A DNA stretch of 64,000 bases from JBJXHC01 sp046160825 (GTDB lineage Bacteria > Bacteroidota > Ignavibacteria > UBA10030 > UBA6906), in contig JBJXHC010000114.1 of the NCBI GenBank assembly GCA_046160825.1, positions 16,826 through 80,825 of the forward strand. Direction: 5' to 3'. The notes under the pieces are model-generated. The model did no database searches, was not told the origin of the DNA, and was given only the letters and a program-made list of their open reading frames with translations. A program made the position numbers and the translations under genes. Below are positions 62,407 to 64,000 of this stretch, piece after piece. Numbering within the stretch: the stretch's first letter is position 1; each line of letters begins with the position of its first letter.

Positions 62407-63764
62407 ACTGCGACTTTCTGTAATTGATGTCGTAAAAGCGTGGCGCCATGTGGCGGAGCGAACGTCCCTTCATCATAAATTTTCATCCCACGGAGGAATG
62501 TCGCGTGGACTTTCCCCTGTAGTGTCTTTCCTTCGTATGGCGTGACTTTGTGTCTATGATGAATCATGTCTTGTGTTACGGTGAATGATGCGTCCGGGTC
62601 GAATACCACGAGGTCGGCATCATGCCCCGCTGCGATCGCACCTTTCTTTCCATCCAAACCAACAAGTCCCGCTGGCCGACGGCACATCCATTCTGCAATG
62701 TGAGAAAGTGAATGACCGCGGCGTTTGGCTTCAGTCCACATTATTGAAAGACCGAATTGTAACGAGGAGATTCCTCCCCAGGCACTCTGGAAATCTCCGG
62801 TCTCGAGTTGCTTCATCGAAGGTGGACATGGAGAATGATCCGAGGCAACCAGGTCAATAACACCTTCCTGCAACGCAGCCCAGAGTTGCTGGCGATTCTC
62901 ATTGTCCCGGATCGGTGGAGCACACTTGAACCGTGTATCTCCCTCGGCTATTCCTTCAGCATTAAAGAAGAGATAATGAGGACAGGTTTCAACAGTGAGA
63001 GGCAGACCTTCGCGCCGCGCTTTACGTAACGCCGGAACTGCATCAGCCGAGGCGAGATGTACGATGTGCGTGTGGCAATCAAACTCCCGGCACAATTTGA
63101 TCATCATCTCGATGGCTTTCTGTTCCATCTCACGCGGACGCGATGCAAGATACTCAGCATACACGCGTGTTGAACCGAGCATGACGCCCGTGTCGAGTTC
63201 AGCATGGACGAGCAATGGAAGTCGGGTGGCTGCAATCATCGGCATCGCCGCAACAAGATCAGCTTCCGTGGCATTCGGAAACTCATCAATACCAGAATGA
63301 ACGAGGAATGCCTTTACTCCGAGTACGCCAGAGTTCAGTAGCTCACCGAAATCATGGGCATTGCCCGGCACCAACCCCGCGTGAAATCCGCAATCAACAT
63401 ACAATTTTCCTGCGGCAGCATCGAGTTTTTGTTTGAATGCATCCACCGTCGTGGTAACGGGAGAGCTGTTCAACGGCATATCGACCAACGTGGTAATTCC
63501 ACCAGCAGCGGCCGCGCGGGTCGCCGTTTCAAATCCCTCCCACTCCGTTCTGCCCGGCTCGTTGATGTGGACATGCGAATCGACAAGACCGGGGAGAATG
63601 ACCTTTCCGGAAAAGTCTTCACGGTCGCACCCATCGGGAATTTCACCAGCACTCACAACAGCTACAATGGTTTCACCCGAAACCAGGACGGCACCGGACT
63701 TGATACCCTCAGGGGTAACGATACGATCGCAACAGAATGCCACAGTGTGACTGTTGGAAGCCAA
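62394..63764 (-). CDS. allB: Allantoinase
   Basis: 456-residue cyclic amidohydrolase: LPGLVDSHVHINEPGRTEWEGF with metal His residues, the carboxylated Lys region GVLGVKAFLVHSGIDEF, then LVHAELD, THIVHLASADA and the Asp in ASDHSPCPPSMK. The arrangement and the LVDMPLNSSPVTT segment favour allantoinase over dihydropyrimidinase. It opens allantoin to allantoate. The start is a TTG at 63764, since no ATG fits, with AGGG upstream and a sigma70-like promoter at 63807-63835. First gene of the seven-gene operon. Confidence 0.95.
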   Translation of the reverse strand: MASNSHTVAFCCDRIVTPEGIKSGAVLVSGETIVAVVSAGEIPDGCDREDFSGKVILPGLVDSHVHINEPGRTEWEGFETATRAAAAGGITTLVDMPLNSSPVTTTVDAFKQKLDAAAGKLYVDCGFHAGLVPGNAHDFGELLNSGVLGVKAFLVHSGIDEFPNATEADLVAAMPMIAATRLPLLVHAELDTGVMLGSTRVYAEYLASRPREMEQKAIEMMIKLCREFDCHTHIVHLASADAVPALRKARREGLPLTVETCPHYLFFNAEGIAEGDTRFKCAPPIRDNENRQQLWAALQEGVIDLVASDHSPCPPSMKQLETGDFQSAWGGISSLQFGLSIMWTEAKRRGHSLSHIAEWMCRRPAGLVGLDGKKGAIAAGHDADLVVFDPDASFTVTQDMIHHRHKVTPYEGKTLQGKVHATFLRGMKIYDEGTFAPPHGATLLRHQLQKVAVWNN

Positions 63765-63806
63765 GAACTGACCCTATGATGGTGAAAGAGTAACTACAAC
63801 GCCTCA

Positions 63807-63835
63807 AGAATAGAGCTTTTCGGGTGAAAAGGCAA
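63807..63835 (-). promoter_or_regulatory. Sigma70-like promoter of the purine/allantoin operon
   Basis: On the minus strand TTGCCT (63830-63835), 17 bases, then TATTCT (63807-63812), 43 bases before the allB start. Confidence 0.45.
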
Positions 63836-63880
63836 GAAGGCGGATCAATTAGGAATGAGCAACAAACAACAATCAATTGG

Positions 63881-64000
63881 TGTCCCGTCCTGGAAAAAGT
63901 TGACAGATAGGATTCACCAATCAACGGGACCAGGCGATGGAAAAGACAATTCGTCGTTATAGCATAGCGTTTAAGCAAGCTGTGGTTGCAGATGTGGTAT
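63881..64000 (+). mobile_element. Left end of an insertion sequence (cut by window edge)
   Basis: TGTCCCGTCCTGG begins a terminal-repeat-like stretch that is followed 56 bases later by the start of a transposase-like frame. The right end is outside the window, so family and length cannot be settled. Confidence 0.5.
63937..64000 (+). CDS. Transposase N terminus (partial)
   Basis: ATG at 63937 opens METKTIRR-like sequence, read here as MEKTIRRYSIAFKQAVVAD, the basic helix-turn-helix opening typical of IS3-type orfA transposases (RYSxxFKxxVV pattern). Only 21 codons are inside the window. Family assignment is tentative. Confidence 0.5.
   Translation, partial: MEKTIRRYSIAFKQAVVADVV

Overview
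The window looks like a chromosome segment from the Bacteroidota/Ignavibacteriota side of the FCB group. The main reasons are two giant secreted proteins that end in a type IX secretion (T9SS) sorting domain with the YQNYPNPFNPST signature, and NarL-type regulators beside them. Intergenic spaces hold many palindromic repeats. GC content is moderate. A precise genus cannot be given. No tRNA or CRISPR array was seen.

Layout. 1-3541 (minus strand): a 3'-truncated recJ, the RNase P RNA, an RNase HI, a zinc-ribbon coiled-coil protein, a Nif3-family protein and a 21-codon ORF before a hairpin terminator. 3601-6274: three response-regulator proteins, one a sigma54 activator. 6275-6544: a leader with a terminator just before an acyl-CoA dehydrogenase. 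6545-17655 (plus strand): housekeeping and branched-chain/glutaryl acyl-CoA catabolism (glutaryl-CoA dehydrogenase, guaB, Xaa-Pro peptidase, glycosyltransferase, purD, sugar epimerase, meaB, acyl-CoA dehydrogenase, carboxyltransferase). 17656-19378: nested palindromic repeats and an IS481-family insertion. 19379-38641 (minus strand): two giant T9SS surface proteins alternating with NarL-type regulators and a hybrid-input histidine kinase. 39126-42655: a frameshifted ABC exporter, a membrane protein and an HD protein with a Pycsar-effector-like membrane domain.

42912-56226 (plus strand) is a reductive pyrimidine catabolic cluster. It encodes an NCS1 transporter, PreT/PreA dihydropyrimidine dehydrogenase, dihydropyrimidinase, an N-carbamoyl-beta-alanine amidohydrolase and a class III transaminase. 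It is interrupted by three four-helix-bundle (S23/IVP-like) genes with flanking inverted repeats and by an accessory patch (nucleotidyltransferase pair, broken RelE toxin, small orphans). 56680-63764 (minus strand) is a tight seven-gene operon for urate degradation: allantoinase, allantoicase, OHCU decarboxylase, a CitE-like DUF6986 protein, HIU hydrolase, a PuuD-type urate hydroxylase without its cytochrome, and methylmalonate/malonate semialdehyde dehydrogenase. The last enzyme also finishes the pyrimidine route, so the two convergent units together turn nucleobases into ammonia, urea, glyoxylate and acetyl- or propionyl-CoA. A second IS begins at the right edge.

Four genes (ABC exporter, cupin-like protein, giant protein 1, RelE) are each split by a one-base indel, three of them within or next to runs of a single base. 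Some of these may be sequencing errors.
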